Shown piece by piece: positions 20,449-29,878 of a stretch of 64,000 bases of DNA. Each line of letters opens with the position of its first letter. Position 1 is the stretch's first letter. Under the pieces are notes generated by a model. It ran no database searches. It had not been told where the DNA came from and saw only the letters and a list, made by a program, of their open reading frames with translations. Origin of the DNA: an uncultured Kangiella sp. (GTDB taxonomy: Bacteria > Pseudomonadota > Gammaproteobacteria > Enterobacterales > Kangiellaceae); assembly GCA_950096615.1 (NCBI GenBank), contig CATNCP010000001.1, forward strand, positions 1-64,000, given 5' to 3'. A program made the position numbers and the translations under genes.

Positions 20449-21360
20449 ATGAGTAACTTGCTGCAACAGAAGCCAGATGCTGACTGTCAGGACAACCCAT
20501 GTCCTACTATCGAACAGCTGATAAATCCTAAAGAAAAAGATCTTGGTGGTTTTACTGTTCGACGCTTGTTTCCAGCCGTAGGTAGAAAGTCAGTCGGACC
20601 GTGGGTATTTTTCGATCACATGGGACCTGCACAGTTCGAAGCTGGCAAAGGCATTAACGTCAGGCCACACCCGCATATTGGTATTGCTACGGTGACTTAT
20701 GTTTTTGAAGGAGAAATGCTGCACCGGGACTCCTTAGGCAGCTATCAAACAATTACGCCAGGTGATATCAACTTAATGGTTGCTGGTAAAGGCATTGTCC
20801 ACTCTGAGAGAGAACGCCCTGAAATCAGCAGCAAAGCTCATAGCCTTCATGCACTACAATTGTGGCTGGCATTACCCGCTGATAAAGAAGAAATGCAACC
20901 TGAGTTTCATCACTACCCTGCAGAAAATATTCCATGTGTTACTGACGAGAATATAAAGCTTCGAATTATGATGGGCACTGCTTATGGCGAAACCTCACCG
21001 GTTAAAACTTTTGCTGAAACCCTGTATGTAGAAGCAGACTTCGCCTCAGAGCAGTCGTTAGCATTACCCAAAGCCGAAGAGCTCGCGATTTACGTGGCGA
21101 AAGGTAGTGTGACAATAGACGATACAATCGTAAAAGAACACTCGATGGCTGTGATTAATACTGACAAGGATGTAAGCGCTCTTGCACAGAAAAATACCCG
21201 GTTAGCCATTATCGGTGGCGAAAACCTTGGCAAACGCTATATCGACTGGAACTTTGTTTCGAGCTCTAAAGAACGAATTGAAAAGGCTAAAGAAGACTGG
21301 AAAGCTGGACGTTTTCCAAAAGTAACTGGGGATGAGGAAGAATTTATTCCCCTTCCCTAG
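20449..21360 (+). CDS. Pirin family protein
   Basis: RPHPHIGIATVTYVFEGEMLHRDSLGSYQTITPGDINLMVAGKGIVHSER; start MSNLLQQ preferred over the track start at 20389. Confidence 0.92.
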   Translation: MSNLLQQKPDADCQDNPCPTIEQLINPKEKDLGGFTVRRLFPAVGRKSVGPWVFFDHMGPAQFEAGKGINVRPHPHIGIATVTYVFEGEMLHRDSLGSYQTITPGDINLMVAGKGIVHSERERPEISSKAHSLHALQLWLALPADKEEMQPEFHHYPAENIPCVTDENIKLRIMMGTAYGETSPVKTFAETLYVEADFASEQSLALPKAEELAIYVAKGSVTIDDTIVKEHSMAVINTDKDVSALAQKNTRLAIIGGENLGKRYIDWNFVSSSKERIEKAKEDWKAGRFPKVTGDEEEFIPLP

Positions 21361-21381
21361 CTACTTACTGTTGTCAGTTCT

Positions 21382-22563
21382 TTAAAGTGTAATCTTAACG
21401 GAAGTGGAAACACCGAGAGCTTTGGTTCGGGCTTTTTCAATCGAATCAGCTTTGGCCAAAGCCACCCCCATGCGTCTTTTGCCACTGACTTCCGGCTTTC
21501 CAAATAGACGTAGATGGGTATCTTGCTCTAAAAGTGATTCCTCAAGGTTTCCAAATGAAACTTGGGTAGACTCCCCTTCAACTAAAATCACCGCTGAAGC
21601 TGATGGACCGTTTTGACGGATCACTGGAATAGGCAGCCCTAGAATGGCTCGCGCATGTAACGCGAACTCTGACAAGTCTTGAGAGACTAATGTGACTAAC
21701 CCAGTATCATGCGGACGCGGCGAGACTTCGCTAAAGATGGCTTCGTCACCTTTAATAAATATTTCCACACCAAAGATACCAAAGCCACCTAAATCATTAG
21801 TCACTGTTTTGGCCATGTATTGTGCCTGCTGTAGAGCTTGTGGTGACATCGCTTGTGGCTGCCAAGATTCACGATAATCACCGTCTTCTTGTGTATGACC
21901 AATCGGTTCGCAGAACTGAGTTCCATTAACAGCTCGAACTGTTAATAAGGTAATTTCGTAGTCAAAATCAACAAAGCCCTCTACAATAATTCTGCCCTCG
22001 CCCGAACGCCCACCTTCTTGTGAATACTGCCAAGCTTTATCAATGTCTGCTTCAGATTTAACGGTAGACTGGCCTTTCCCAGAGCTGCTCATAACAGGTT
22101 TCACCACACAAGGAATCCCAACTTCCTTTACTGCGGCTTGGTACTCTTCATAGCTATCAGCGAACTGGTATGGCGATGTTTTAAGCCCAAGCTCTTCAGC
22201 AGCTAAACGGCGAATACCCTCTCGATCCATAGTTAGATTGGTAGCCCTAGCCGTCGGAATAACGGTAAAGCCTTCAGTTTCTAGCTCTAACAAGGTTGAT
22301 GTCGCAATAGCTTCAATTTCAGGCACTATTAAATCAGGACGCTCCTGCTCAACTAACTGTCGTAAAGCAGCACCATCCAACATATTGATAGTAAAGCTTT
22401 TATGAGCAACCTGCATTGCTGGAGCCTGCTCGTAACGATCGACGGCGATGACCTCAACGCCAAAGCGCTGTAGCTCAATAGCGACTTCTTTACCTAGCTC
22501 GCCTGAACCAAGCAGCATCACTTTCTTTGAGGATGGTGAGTTTGGAGTTCCAATAGTAGACAT
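21382..22563 (-). CDS. purT: Formate-dependent phosphoribosylglycinamide formyltransferase
   Basis: 393 aa; [30 protein letters not shown] and [12 protein letters not shown]. Confidence 0.95.
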   Translation of the reverse strand: MSTIGTPNSPSSKKVMLLGSGELGKEVAIELQRFGVEVIAVDRYEQAPAMQVAHKSFTINMLDGAALRQLVEQERPDLIVPEIEAIATSTLLELETEGFTVIPTARATNLTMDREGIRRLAAEELGLKTSPYQFADSYEEYQAAVKEVGIPCVVKPVMSSSGKGQSTVKSEADIDKAWQYSQEGGRSGEGRIIVEGFVDFDYEITLLTVRAVNGTQFCEPIGHTQEDGDYRESWQPQAMSPQALQQAQYMAKTVTNDLGGFGIFGVEIFIKGDEAIFSEVSPRPHDTGLVTLVSQDLSEFALHARAILGLPIPVIRQNGPSASAVILVEGESTQVSFGNLEESLLEQDTHLRLFGKPEVSGKRRMGVALAKADSIEKARTKALGVSTSVKITL

Positions 22564-22668
22564 AATATTTTGTGCTAAATTTTTGGTTAAGGTTATCAGC
22601 GGATAATCGTGGGTGCAACTTGTTTAGGAGTGTGCTTAAATATTCCCATTCGTTAACAAAGGTCTAAT

Positions 22669-23415
22669 ATGACAATGTATAAAGCCTTACTACTCATTAG
22701 CTTTGTTGCCCTAATAAGCTTTAGCCAACAAACTAAAGCCAGTTGTAATCTAACAATAAAAAATATTGATGAGCTCCTAGCAGACGAGCACTCTACGATT
22801 AATGAGAGTTGCTTTAAAGACGATGAGCTTGCTGCATCAATCATCACTCGACTGACTTTTGAGCATGATAACGCTGTAGCAGCGGCTACTTTTTTCAACA
22901 TATCGCAAGTTTCTAAAGAAAAGCGCTCTATCCTGCCGAGTAAACTGATCAGCACTTTTCACAAAGATGTTTTAGTCAGGCGTAGTAAAGGCTTATTCAA
23001 ACAAACACGTTCCTGCGAGCAAGTTCAACAAAGGCTAGAGCTGTATCAACTCGTATCAGAAAAACTTAACCTATCGCGAACAACCGTATGGGAAGATTTT
23101 CATCTGATACAAGCTTACTACCATCAGTTGCTTGGTGAAGAAGCTGAAGCAGAAAATAAAGTGGATACAATATTTGAGGGAGTTTCCGTTTCAGAACTCC
23201 CTGACTTTAGTTTATTGTCTGATATTGGTTATGAATTAACCGACTATCAATTATCGTTTTACCTTAAGCTTTTTGATAAGGCGAGAAATCTGGAGCGCTT
23301 GTCAAAAGATGAAAGCCAGAAAGGCTTATATGAGGCAGTAATGAAAGAGCGAGCAATGTATAAACAGCAGTTAAAAGCCTCAGCTAAACCCAAGCAAGAT
23401 ATTCGTTGCCAATAA
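22669..23415 (+). CDS. Exported protein of unknown function
   Basis: 248 aa, signal peptide, no recognised domain. Confidence 0.6.
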   Translation: MTMYKALLLISFVALISFSQQTKASCNLTIKNIDELLADEHSTINESCFKDDELAASIITRLTFEHDNAVAAATFFNISQVSKEKRSILPSKLISTFHKDVLVRRSKGLFKQTRSCEQVQQRLELYQLVSEKLNLSRTTVWEDFHLIQAYYHQLLGEEAEAENKVDTIFEGVSVSELPDFSLLSDIGYELTDYQLSFYLKLFDKARNLERLSKDESQKGLYEAVMKERAMYKQQLKASAKPKQDIRCQ

Positions 23416-23419
23416 AGCC

Positions 23420-24163
23420 ATGCTAAGCAAGTCAGAGCTATTACAATACAGTCGTCATATCATCTTACCTGAGATTGATATTGAGGGTCAGGAAGCTATA
23501 AAAGGTAGTCATGTTTTGATTATTGGTATGGGTGGCCTCGGTTCCCCTGCTGCCTTATATTTAGCGGCGGCAGGTGTTGGTCAGTTGACCATAATTGATG
23601 ATGACCAAGTTGAACGTTCAAACCTGCAGCGTCAGATTATTCATCATGCAAGCTCAGTGAACCAGACAAAAGTTGAGTCAGCTAAAGCGTCACTCTTAGC
23701 CTTATCGCCAAACCTAAAGGTTAATGCTATACAGTCAAAAGCGGATAAAGAGTTACTGAATGATTTAAGTGAGAATGGATTTTCAGCAGTATTGGATTGT
23801 ACGGATAATTTCGATACCCGTTTCTTAATCAACGCATGGTCAATACACCATCAAGTACCATTGGTTTCTGCAACGGCTGTAGGCTTTTCTGGCCAGCTGG
23901 GCATCTTCAATCAAACCATATCGAGCCCTTGTTATCAGTGTTTATATAGTAATGTTGATTTACCAGAAGGTAATTGTGAAGACCAAGGAATCTTATCGCC
24001 AGTGGTCGGCACTATGGGAACATTACAGGCGACTGAAACACTCAAGTTGATAATCGGCTTAAGTGTGCCAGCGACTACCTATTTACTGAAGTATGATGCT
24101 TTAAAAACCGAGTTCAAGCGCTTTGGTGTGAGTAAAGACCCAAGCTGTTCTGCTTGTAGCTAA
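23420..24163 (+). CDS. ThiF/MoeB-family adenylyltransferase
   Basis: 247 aa; LIIGMGGLGSPAALYLAAAGVGQLTIIDDDQVERSNLQRQ. Confidence 0.9.
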   Translation: MLSKSELLQYSRHIILPEIDIEGQEAIKGSHVLIIGMGGLGSPAALYLAAAGVGQLTIIDDDQVERSNLQRQIIHHASSVNQTKVESAKASLLALSPNLKVNAIQSKADKELLNDLSENGFSAVLDCTDNFDTRFLINAWSIHHQVPLVSATAVGFSGQLGIFNQTISSPCYQCLYSNVDLPEGNCEDQGILSPVVGTMGTLQATETLKLIIGLSVPATTYLLKYDALKTEFKRFGVSKDPSCSACS

Positions 24164-25095
24164 TACCATTTCTTAAACTTGAACCACACCATCAAACCGA
24201 CAGCGATTACTAGGCAAAGTCCCGACACAAACCAAAAAGAGTTCGAGTCCTCGGTGCCAGGTAGTCCAGCAACATTCATTCCAAGTAGCCCAGAAAGAAA
24301 CGTAAGCGGTAAAAATATTGCTGAAATAATAGCCAGCACATATAACCGATTGTTTTGCTCATGGCCAATTTTAGCGAGTAGCTGTTCTTGCAGTGCCATT
24401 GAACGCTCTCTAGATAACTCTAAGTCTTCTAGTAACCGTGCAATTTTGTCACGGTCATCCCGCATTTCTTCCAGCAGCGCATCTGTGAGTAACGGACTAG
24501 CAGCACGACTTAGCTTATCAAGCGCATCTTTTTGAGGGGTCAAGTAACGTCTAACAGTAGCAGCTTGACGACGTAAATTACCGAGTTCAGTCCCAAGCCC
24601 CCTACTATCCGCGGTTTCTATGCTGTCTTCCTGAACATCTAGCTGCTCCTCGAATTGCTCGAAAAAGTCCTCAATCCGAATAGCTAGCCTTTCAATCAAA
24701 ACTGCCAGAAACTCACCCGGTGTTTTGGGACCAATATCATTTTCTAAGTTTTTAAAAATATCCTGAAGTGACAAGCTGGAGCGGTTACAGCTAGTGATCA
24801 CTGTATTGTTATTTGCCCACAGCCGTATAGAAATCATATCCTCAGGATCGGCGTCCGGATTTAAGTTTACACCTCTCAAGCAGATTAATATGGATTCATC
24901 ATCTTGATAAAAAACGGGGCGAGTTTCTGCTTTTAGAAGTTGTTCTTTAAATAAATTATTGAGTAAAGGGTTTTCATCTAACCACTGACAGTCTTCATCC
25001 GATGAATAGTTCATCCTATACCAACGAAAAGAGCGTGGACCGTCATCAGTTTCAGTGATTAATCCGCCTTTATTGGAAATATCATAGTGTTCCAT
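24160..25095 (-). CDS. CorA/ZntB-family divalent cation transporter
   Basis: 311 aa; C-terminal TM segments with GMNVAGLPG motif; convergent 4-nt overlap with the previous gene. Confidence 0.88.
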   Translation of the reverse strand: MEHYDISNKGGLITETDDGPRSFRWYRMNYSSDEDCQWLDENPLLNNLFKEQLLKAETRPVFYQDDESILICLRGVNLNPDADPEDMISIRLWANNNTVITSCNRSSLSLQDIFKNLENDIGPKTPGEFLAVLIERLAIRIEDFFEQFEEQLDVQEDSIETADSRGLGTELGNLRRQAATVRRYLTPQKDALDKLSRAASPLLTDALLEEMRDDRDKIARLLEDLELSRERSMALQEQLLAKIGHEQNNRLYVLAIISAIFLPLTFLSGLLGMNVAGLPGTEDSNSFWFVSGLCLVIAVGLMVWFKFKKWY

Positions 25096-26006
25096 TAACT
25101 ATCACCTTTTTCTTCTTCTTTAGACTCATCAGCCTTACTACTACGGTTAATAGACACAGGAAAGCTAGACTGATTATCAAACTTAAAATGTAGGTCTCGT
25201 TGAGGGAATGCGATAACAATACCAGCTTCATTGAAGTGCTTGGTAATACTGAAACGAATATCGCTTCTAATTACACGCAACTCTCTTACAGCCCCAACAC
25301 TCGCCCAAAACCAAAGATCAAAGGTCAAAGCGCTGTCTCCAAAGTCTTCGAAAATAACGGATGGCGCAGGATCATCGATTACTGACTCATGCTCTTTTAG
25401 GACCTTCTCAAGTATTTCTTTTACTTTTTCTACATCACTGCCATAAGCGACTCCTACTCTAACCGATGTTCTGATATTAGGGTCGACCAAGGTCCAGTTA
25501 ATTAGATTTGCCTGGAGTAAACTACTGTTTGGTACCACCATATGAGCACCGTCAATACGTCGAATCATGGTAGATCGGTTACCAACCTCAATGACACGGC
25601 CTAAATGCCCCTCATACTCGACAATGTCATTGATTCTGACCGGCCGCTCAGACATCAATATCCAGCCACTGATAAAGTTATCCATAACGGTTTTTGCGCC
25701 AAAGCCTACACCTATGGCTAGGGCACCTGACATAAACGCAAAAGCAGTTAAAGGCACATTAAAGAACGATAAAACCGTCACGGTGATTATCGCGAGCAAA
25801 ATAAAGAATATAAGGCGCTTTAGAATAACCAAGTTATCTTCTGCTAACTTAAACTTGGTCAAAATCTTCTTGGTAATAAATTTAGAAAAGTAATGACTAA
25901 ACAAGGCGGCTAGAATAATAAACAATATCGCTAAGAGCAGCTGCGACATTGTCACATCAAACTTATCACCAATAGAAAATAAAGGTTTAGAAAGCAATTC
26001 TTGCAT
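25095..26006 (-). CDS. MscS-family small-conductance mechanosensitive channel
   Basis: 303 aa; GALAIGVGFGAKTVMDNFISGWILMSERPVRINDIVEY. Confidence 0.92.
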   Translation of the reverse strand: MQELLSKPLFSIGDKFDVTMSQLLLAILFIILAALFSHYFSKFITKKILTKFKLAEDNLVILKRLIFFILLAIITVTVLSFFNVPLTAFAFMSGALAIGVGFGAKTVMDNFISGWILMSERPVRINDIVEYEGHLGRVIEVGNRSTMIRRIDGAHMVVPNSSLLQANLINWTLVDPNIRTSVRVGVAYGSDVEKVKEILEKVLKEHESVIDDPAPSVIFEDFGDSALTFDLWFWASVGAVRELRVIRSDIRFSITKHFNEAGIVIAFPQRDLHFKFDNQSSFPVSINRSSKADESKEEEKGDS

Positions 26007-26066
26007 CGTTTGGAACCATTACTAAGTTAGTAACAATCATAGAATATTAATAAATTGATGTACAAT

Positions 26067-26104
26067 AAAAAAAGCCTTAACTATTAGCTAGTTAAGGCTT
26101 TTAT
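26067..26104. terminator. Rho-independent terminator downstream of prc
   Basis: AAAAAAAGCCTTAACTA-TTAGC-TAGTTAAGGCTTTTAT, A/T tracts on both sides. Confidence 0.75.
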
Positions 26105-26139
26105 GTAAGTCGATGTTTTGATTAAGAACTCTTGTTGAC

Positions 26140-28329
26140 TTAGATATCCTTGCTCGCTCGCTCAAACGCTGCGATAAGCTCTGGTTTGGCCTTGATAGCG
26201 ATTAAGTCAGCCAAAATATTAGCGGCCTCTTTCAACAAGACATCAGGCTCATCTGCCTTGTCTTCCTCAGAACTAGCATCCTGCTCGCCCTCTTCTTCAT
26301 CTTCAAGTTCAGCCAAAGGATCTAATCCTTGCATCTTTCTTTTGATGTTTTCGCGCTGCAAACGAAGTGTGTCGTTCTTCTTTTGCTTCGCAAGACGTTT
26401 ATCATAGTTTAAAGAAACTACCTTATTGTCTCGCTCAACTTTAGCCCGCTCGATATCATCAACAAAAAATGCAAACTCTTCGTTAGACTCCTTGCGCTTT
26501 TCATGTCGATACTGAAGGTAGGGCATGAAGTCACCAAGCTCACCAACTCGCTCAAAACTAGCCGAATCGATAGTATCCCATTCTAGAGCATTGTCATACG
26601 AACTCTCACCATACTTTTCAGGATCGAAAATCGTTGGGAACTTAATATCGGGTTGCACCCCTTTATTTTGAGTGCTTTCACCGGTCACACGATAATACTT
26701 TTCAATGGTAAGTTTTAAGGCACCGACATTAAGCTCTGGGTTGCGCAAAAAACGATTCAAATCATCAATACTTTGCACAGTGCCCTTACCAAAAGTATTA
26801 TCGCCAATAACTAAGCCTCGACCATAGTCCTGAATTGCTCCAGCGAAAATTTCAGAAGCCGATGCACTCGAACCGTTCACCATTACTGCTAATGGACCGT
26901 CGTAAAGCGTTACACCGTCTTCGTCTTCTAAAACTCGTAACTGTCCGCCACTGCTTTGACCTTGTACCACAGGACCTTCATCTATAAACAGCCCAACAAG
27001 GTTAACCACTTCGGTTAGCGAGCCTCCGCCATTATTACGTAAGTCAATAATAAGGCCATCAATAGCGCTTTCTTTCTTGAGCTTTTTGATTAAACGGGCA
27101 ACGTCTTGCGTCGTGCTGGTAGCCTCTTTACCTTCCTCTCCCTCACGAGCCGCTGCTTCTGAGTAGAAAGAAGGCAGTTCAATAATGCCTAAATTAACTT
27201 TCTCACCGTTTTGCTCAACTTCAATAGTATTTGATTTCGCCGCTTGGTCTTCGAGTTTGATCTCTTCACGAACAATTCTTACGACTTTAGGCATTCCATC
27301 ACCAGCTTCTGTGTATGGAATAATTTGCAGTCTAACCACAGTTCCGGCTTCACCACGGATTAGATCAACAACATCATCATTTCTCCAGCCAATGACATCA
27401 ACTATTTCGCCTTTATCACCTTGACCGACGCCAATGACTTTATCGTTCTTGTGGATTTGGCCAGACTTCTGAGCAGGCCCTTTATTGACCACAGAAACGA
27501 TTTTGGTGAACTGGTCTTCTTGAGTTAAAACGGCACCAATGCCCTGCAACTTAAGGCTCATATTGATGGCGAAATTCTCAAAACGTCGCGGTGTGTAATA
27601 AGTCGTATGCGGATCAACTGCAGAGCTGACGGCATTCATGAAATAGCCGAAAACGTCTTCGCTATTAGACTGAGATAAGCGTCTAATCGCAGAGCGATAA
27701 CGACTGTTGAGCTTTTCTTTTATTTCTTCATCAGTTTGCTCTGCTAACTTTAAATTTAGGGCATCATTTTTGACTCGTTTACGCCAAATATCATTAAGCT
27801 CATCTTCACTAACAGCCCACTCAGCTTCTGTTCTGTCGTAAATATAATCTTCGTCTTTATCGAAATCCAAAGGCTTCTCAAGCAGTTTTAAAGCGTACTG
27901 ATAGCGCTCACGATAGCGCTGCTCAAAAATCTCAAAGAATGAATAAGCAACTTCAATCTTCCCAGTTCTAAGCGCATCATCGAACTTCTCTTCATAAACT
28001 TTCAGTTGCTCGATATCGCTTTTATAGAAATAGCTACGATTAGGATCAAACGTTTTTATGAGTTGTTTAAACGCTTCTTTAGATAATTCATCATTGAACT
28101 TAGGATGTGAGTAATGCCTTTGGTTCAATATAAAAGCTATCAAACGTCCTGTTTCACGAAACTTAGTTTCCAGCTCCATGTCCAGACTAGCTGGCGCAGG
28201 TAGCGAGTAAACTTCTTCATGTAATGCCTTATCAAATTTCTTAGGAGATTTGTCGGCTCTAGTGTCCGCCACTACGCCAAAAGAAATACTTAGGGTGAAT
28301 ACGGCTAACAGCCACTTCTTATCTATCAT
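26140..28329 (-). CDS. prc: Tail-specific C-terminal processing protease (S41)
   Basis: 729 aa; PDZ plus GLIIDLRNNGGGSLTEVVNLVGLFI and VMVNGSSASASEIFAGAIQDYGR. Confidence 0.94.
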   Translation of the reverse strand: MIDKKWLLAVFTLSISFGVVADTRADKSPKKFDKALHEEVYSLPAPASLDMELETKFRETGRLIAFILNQRHYSHPKFNDELSKEAFKQLIKTFDPNRSYFYKSDIEQLKVYEEKFDDALRTGKIEVAYSFFEIFEQRYRERYQYALKLLEKPLDFDKDEDYIYDRTEAEWAVSEDELNDIWRKRVKNDALNLKLAEQTDEEIKEKLNSRYRSAIRRLSQSNSEDVFGYFMNAVSSAVDPHTTYYTPRRFENFAINMSLKLQGIGAVLTQEDQFTKIVSVVNKGPAQKSGQIHKNDKVIGVGQGDKGEIVDVIGWRNDDVVDLIRGEAGTVVRLQIIPYTEAGDGMPKVVRIVREEIKLEDQAAKSNTIEVEQNGEKVNLGIIELPSFYSEAAAREGEEGKEATSTTQDVARLIKKLKKESAIDGLIIDLRNNGGGSLTEVVNLVGLFIDEGPVVQGQSSGGQLRVLEDEDGVTLYDGPLAVMVNGSSASASEIFAGAIQDYGRGLVIGDNTFGKGTVQSIDDLNRFLRNPELNVGALKLTIEKYYRVTGESTQNKGVQPDIKFPTIFDPEKYGESSYDNALEWDTIDSASFERVGELGDFMPYLQYRHEKRKESNEEFAFFVDDIERAKVERDNKVVSLNYDKRLAKQKKNDTLRLQRENIKRKMQGLDPLAELEDEEEGEQDASSEEDKADEPDVLLKEAANILADLIAIKAKPELIAAFERASKDI

Positions 28330-28455
28330 TCAATAACCTTTATTTATTACCACCGTCTTACAAATAGACTGTCTTACCCTCCTAAGGTTGCGTAAATTTA
28401 CGTAAAAAACAAGTCTTAGAGTGTTAAAAAGTGTGATTCCACTAGTTCTAATACG

Positions 28456-28481
28456 AAAAAAGGACTCAACGAGCCCTTTTT
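28456..28481 (-). terminator. Probable rho-independent terminator of gcdH
   Basis: AAAAAAGGaCTC-AAC-GAGcCCTTTTT imperfect hairpin. Confidence 0.5.
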
Positions 28482-28507
28482 GTATAAAATTCAAACATTT
28501 TGTGGGA

Positions 28508-29686
28508 TTACATAAATGCCTGTAGCCCGGTCTGTGAGCGTCCAAGAATGAGCGCATGAATATCATGAGTTCCCTCATAAGTGTTCACAGCCTCTAAATT
28601 CATAGCATGACGAATCACATGGAACTCATCACAAATACCATTACCACCGTGCATATCACGGGCCATACGAGCAATGTCCAACGCCTTGCCACAAGAGTTA
28701 CGTTTTACTAATGAAATCATTTCAGGAGCAAATCGTTTCTCATCAATTAAGCGGCCAACACGTAGGGCTGCCTGTAAGCCAATGGTGATTTCCGTTTGCA
28801 TGTCTGCTAGCTTCTTCTGATAAAGCTGGTTTCCAGCTAACGGTTTGTTAAACTGCTTACGATCCAAGCCGTATTGACGTGCGGCGTGCCAACAGAACTC
28901 TGCAGCACCCATAGCTCCCCAAGCGATACCATAGCGTGCACGATTGAGACAACCGAAAGGTCCTCTTAAGCCTTTAACCTCAGGGAACATATTCTCTTCA
29001 GGTACAAACACACCATCCATCACAATTTCGCCGGTTGTCGACGCTCGTAGAGAGAATTTACCGTCGATTTTAGGTGCCGATAGACCTTCCATACCTTTTT
29101 CAAGTACGAAGCCACGGATATCACCTTCATCATCTTTTCCCCACACCACAAAAACGTCTGCGATTGGTGAGTTAGTAATCCACATTTTAGTGCCGCTTAA
29201 TGAGTAACCACCCTCGACCTTTTTAGCGCGAGTTTTCATGCTAGCAGGGTCTGAGCCAGAATCAGGCTCTGTTAAACCAAAACAACCGACCCACTCTCCA
29301 GTAGCCAGTTTAGGAAGGTATTTTTCTTTCTGCGCTTCTGTACCGTATTCGTTGATCGGATGCATGACTAAGCTAGACTGAACCGATAAAGCAGAACGAT
29401 AACCTGAATCTACACGCTCAACTTCACGAGCTACTAAGCCGTAGGCAACGTAAGATGCCCCTGCACAGCCGTAACCATCAATAGTCGAACCCAGTAACCC
29501 AAGCTCACCTAGTTCCGTCATGATTTCACGATGGAAATGCTCATGGCGGTTGGCCTCCAGTACACGAGGCATCAACTTATTTTGGCAATAATCTCGAGCT
29601 GTATCACGAATTAATCGCTCTTCTTCAGTTAACTGCTCATCAAGTAGTAGGATGTCATCCCAATGTTCTAGTAAGGCTTTAGACAT
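28508..29686 (-). CDS. gcdH: Glutaryl-CoA dehydrogenase (acyl-CoA dehydrogenase family)
   Basis: [23 protein letters not shown]...[22 protein letters not shown]; start [11 protein letters not shown] preferred over the track start at 29797. Confidence 0.85.
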   Translation of the reverse strand: MSKALLEHWDDILLLDEQLTEEERLIRDTARDYCQNKLMPRVLEANRHEHFHREIMTELGELGLLGSTIDGYGCAGASYVAYGLVAREVERVDSGYRSALSVQSSLVMHPINEYGTEAQKEKYLPKLATGEWVGCFGLTEPDSGSDPASMKTRAKKVEGGYSLSGTKMWITNSPIADVFVVWGKDDEGDIRGFVLEKGMEGLSAPKIDGKFSLRASTTGEIVMDGVFVPEENMFPEVKGLRGPFGCLNRARYGIAWGAMGAAEFCWHAARQYGLDRKQFNKPLAGNQLYQKKLADMQTEITIGLQAALRVGRLIDEKRFAPEMISLVKRNSCGKALDIARMARDMHGGNGICDEFHVIRHAMNLEAVNTYEGTHDIHALILGRSQTGLQAFM

Positions 29687-29797
29687 ATTCGTTTTAGTTC
29701 TAATAAATGTTGAATGGAATATACGCAATCTTAGCAAATTTAACCAGTTCATAGCCACTGGTCTGATGAGGAGTTCGATGTAAGCGACTCTTCCCAT

Positions 29798-29822
29798 AAA
29801 AAAGCCAGCTCGAAAGCTGGCT
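29798..29822 (-). terminator. Rho-independent terminator downstream of S8 protease 1
   Basis: GCCAGCT-CGAA-AGCTGGC, followed by a T tract on the minus strand. Confidence 0.7.
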
Positions 29823-29878
29823 CGTAAGAATAAAAAGACCGTCCCTGGCTAAAAGCCTCCCACTGGAGATTTAAATTC

